A stretch of 64,000 nucleotides of DNA from Nocardioides massiliensis (GTDB lineage Bacteria > Actinomycetota > Actinomycetes > Propionibacteriales > Nocardioidaceae): positions 2,356,001-2,420,000 of the forward strand of contig NZ_JAUSQM010000001.1 in assembly GCF_030811215.1 (NCBI RefSeq). The letters are read 5' to 3'. Both the position numbers and the translations under genes were made by a program. Position 1 is the first letter of the stretch. Each line of letters begins with the position of its first letter. Below the pieces are notes generated by a model that saw only the letters and a list, made by a program, of their open reading frames with translations, was not told the origin of the DNA and ran no database searches. Positions 63,141 through 64,000 of this stretch are shown piece by piece.

Positions 63141-64000
63141 GTGCCCCCGGGCGCGATGAGTCAGGCGCCATCGCTCTCCTGGTCGCGTTCATCGCTGTCG
63201 CCCTTCTGCTCGTCGTGGGTCTGGTGATGGACCTCGGCCTTGCTCGCGACGTACGTGCACAGTCGCAGAACGCGGCGGACGCCTCGGCGCTCGCAGCGGG
63301 GACAGCGTTGTACGACGATCAGGGTCGCGTTGACCTGGCCGCAGCGGTGCAAGCGGCTCAGACCTATGCAGCCGAGAACTTCGGCGTCTCCGAGGCGGAC
63401 TGGGAGGGGTGTACCGACCCAGACCGACTCGTGCATGCTGCGGACGGAAGCGGTTGCATCTCGTTCGACGACGTCGCGCGACCCTCAAAGGTGCGGGTGC
63501 GTATCCCCACGCGGGAGGTGAAGCCGGCGTTCGGCGGACTCGCCGGGATCGAGAGCATCCCGATCGGTACCGCGGCGCAAGCGGCCCTCCTCCCGGGAGA
63601 GGTGTACCGGTGCGCGTTGTGCGTGCTCGGACAGGGGACGCACGACGTGGGCAACGGCGACATCACCGTGGAGAACAGCGGCGTGCACATCAACGGCAGC
63701 ATCGTCGCCGGCCCCAACGGGCACGTCACGGCGGTGGCACACCAGATCACGGTCGAGGGCACCGCCACCGGGCACAACTTCGTCCCGAAGGCCCGGACTG
63801 GCGCCGGTCGAGTGGGCGATCCGTTGGCGGGGCTGGCGCTCCCCGACCTCCGAGGTATTCCGGCGAAGTTGAATCCTTGTGCGGACGGACCTGGCGTCTA
63901 CGGTGCCCACGAGCTCCCGGACAGAACCTGCGTCCTGCAACCGGGCCTCTACGTCCTGACAGGCCGTTGGGGGCTCAAGAACAACACCGATCTTCGAGGC
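63137..64000 (+). CDS. TadG-like protein (second copy), truncated by the window end
   Basis: An open frame of 288 codons that runs off the right edge without a stop. The N-terminus VSAPGRDESGAIALLVAFIAVALLLVVGLVMDLG is a single membrane anchor, and QNAADASALAAGTAL is the TadG/DUF2134 signature. Later GDITVENSGVHINGSIV and VTAVAHQITVEG form a beta-helix-like passage, with paired cysteines (RCALC, CADG...RTC). It is coupled to tadE-2 by GTGA. More Tad genes probably follow outside the window. Confidence 0.87.
   Translation, partial: MSAPGRDESGAIALLVAFIAVALLLVVGLVMDLGLARDVRAQSQNAADASALAAGTALYDDQGRVDLAAAVQAAQTYAAENFGVSEADWEGCTDPDRLVHAADGSGCISFDDVARPSKVRVRIPTREVKPAFGGLAGIESIPIGTAAQAALLPGEVYRCALCVLGQGTHDVGNGDITVENSGVHINGSIVAGPNGHVTAVAHQITVEGTATGHNFVPKARTGAGRVGDPLAGLALPDLRGIPAKLNPCADGPGVYGAHELPDRTCVLQPGLYVLTGRWGLKNNTDLRG

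Overview
The window is a GC-rich actinobacterial chromosome segment. It has GTG/TTG starts, dense ATGA/GTGA/TGATG start-stop overlaps, F420-type (CofC/FbiD) and SepIVA/DUF2469 genes, and an HU protein with a histone-H1-like tail. Composition and gene content suggest Propionibacteriales, perhaps Nocardioides or a relative; the genus is inferred. From memory, the backbone follows the M. tuberculosis Rv2993c to Rv2901c block in inverted order: FAH, gltX, IclR, leuC, leuD, hupB, fbiD, gpsA, ddl, thiL, rpmB, DAK2, recG, rsmD, coaD, sepIVA, DUF177, rpmF, rnc, mutM, smc, ftsY, amt, glnK, glnD, ffh, amidohydrolase, carboxypeptidase, rpsP, KH protein, rimM, trmD, rplS, lepB, rnhB, DUF2469. Genes that break this order are the likely lineage-specific additions.

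Layout. 0-6.2 kb: amidase, FAH-family hydrolase, gltX, CPBP protease, tRNA-Gln(CUG) and tRNA-Glu(CUC) with a strong terminator. 6.2-8.3 kb: alkylation repair (Ada-AlkA fusion plus ogt) ending in a nested inverted-repeat element. 8.3-11.3 kb: IclR regulator divergent from leuCD. 11.3-20.2 kb: HU, fbiD, plsC-gpsA, a PLP gamma-synthase, ddl, MFS, AsnC-like protein, thiL, rpmB. 20.4-28.5 kb: DAK2 protein, recG-rsmD-coaD-sepIVA, DUF177-rpmF-rnc-mutM. 28.7-32.5 kb: a translationally coupled cassette with type VII secretion-like (EspC/WxG) proteins, whose last gene carries an apparent single-G frameshift. 32.6-45 kb: smc, thioesterase, ftsY, amt-glnK-glnD, ffh, an M15 peptidase lipoprotein; a perfect 28-bp palindrome lies before ftsY. 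45-53.4 kb: amidohydrolase and a peptide ABC transporter (lipoprotein, oversized permease, second permease, two-domain ATPase) with an opposite-strand PH-domain gene inside. 53.5-58.5 kb: rpsP-khpA-rimM-trmD-rplS-lepB-rnhB-DUF2469, in which TrmD carries a GNAT-like C-terminal extension. 58.6-64 kb: two TadE/TadG-like pairs separated by a decayed IS110-family element. The first pair looks lower in GC and the last gene runs off the window.

The genes form coherent units. One covers ribosome/tRNA biogenesis and protein targeting (rpmB, rpmF, rpsP, rplS, rimM, trmD, rnc, ffh, ftsY, lepB). Others cover nitrogen sensing (amt, glnK, glnD), leucine synthesis with its regulator, alkylation repair, and envelope assembly (ddl, plsC, gpsA, M15 peptidase, sepIVA). 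Several first-of-operon genes have an ANNNT -10 element 6-7 nt before the start codon, which suggests widespread leaderless transcripts. The least explained parts are the 28.7-32.5 kb secretion-like cassette, the 8.25-8.35 kb nested repeats, the 28-bp palindrome, the TrmD-GNAT fusion and the IS110 relic with its paired ends. I saw no CRISPR array, rRNA or replication origin.
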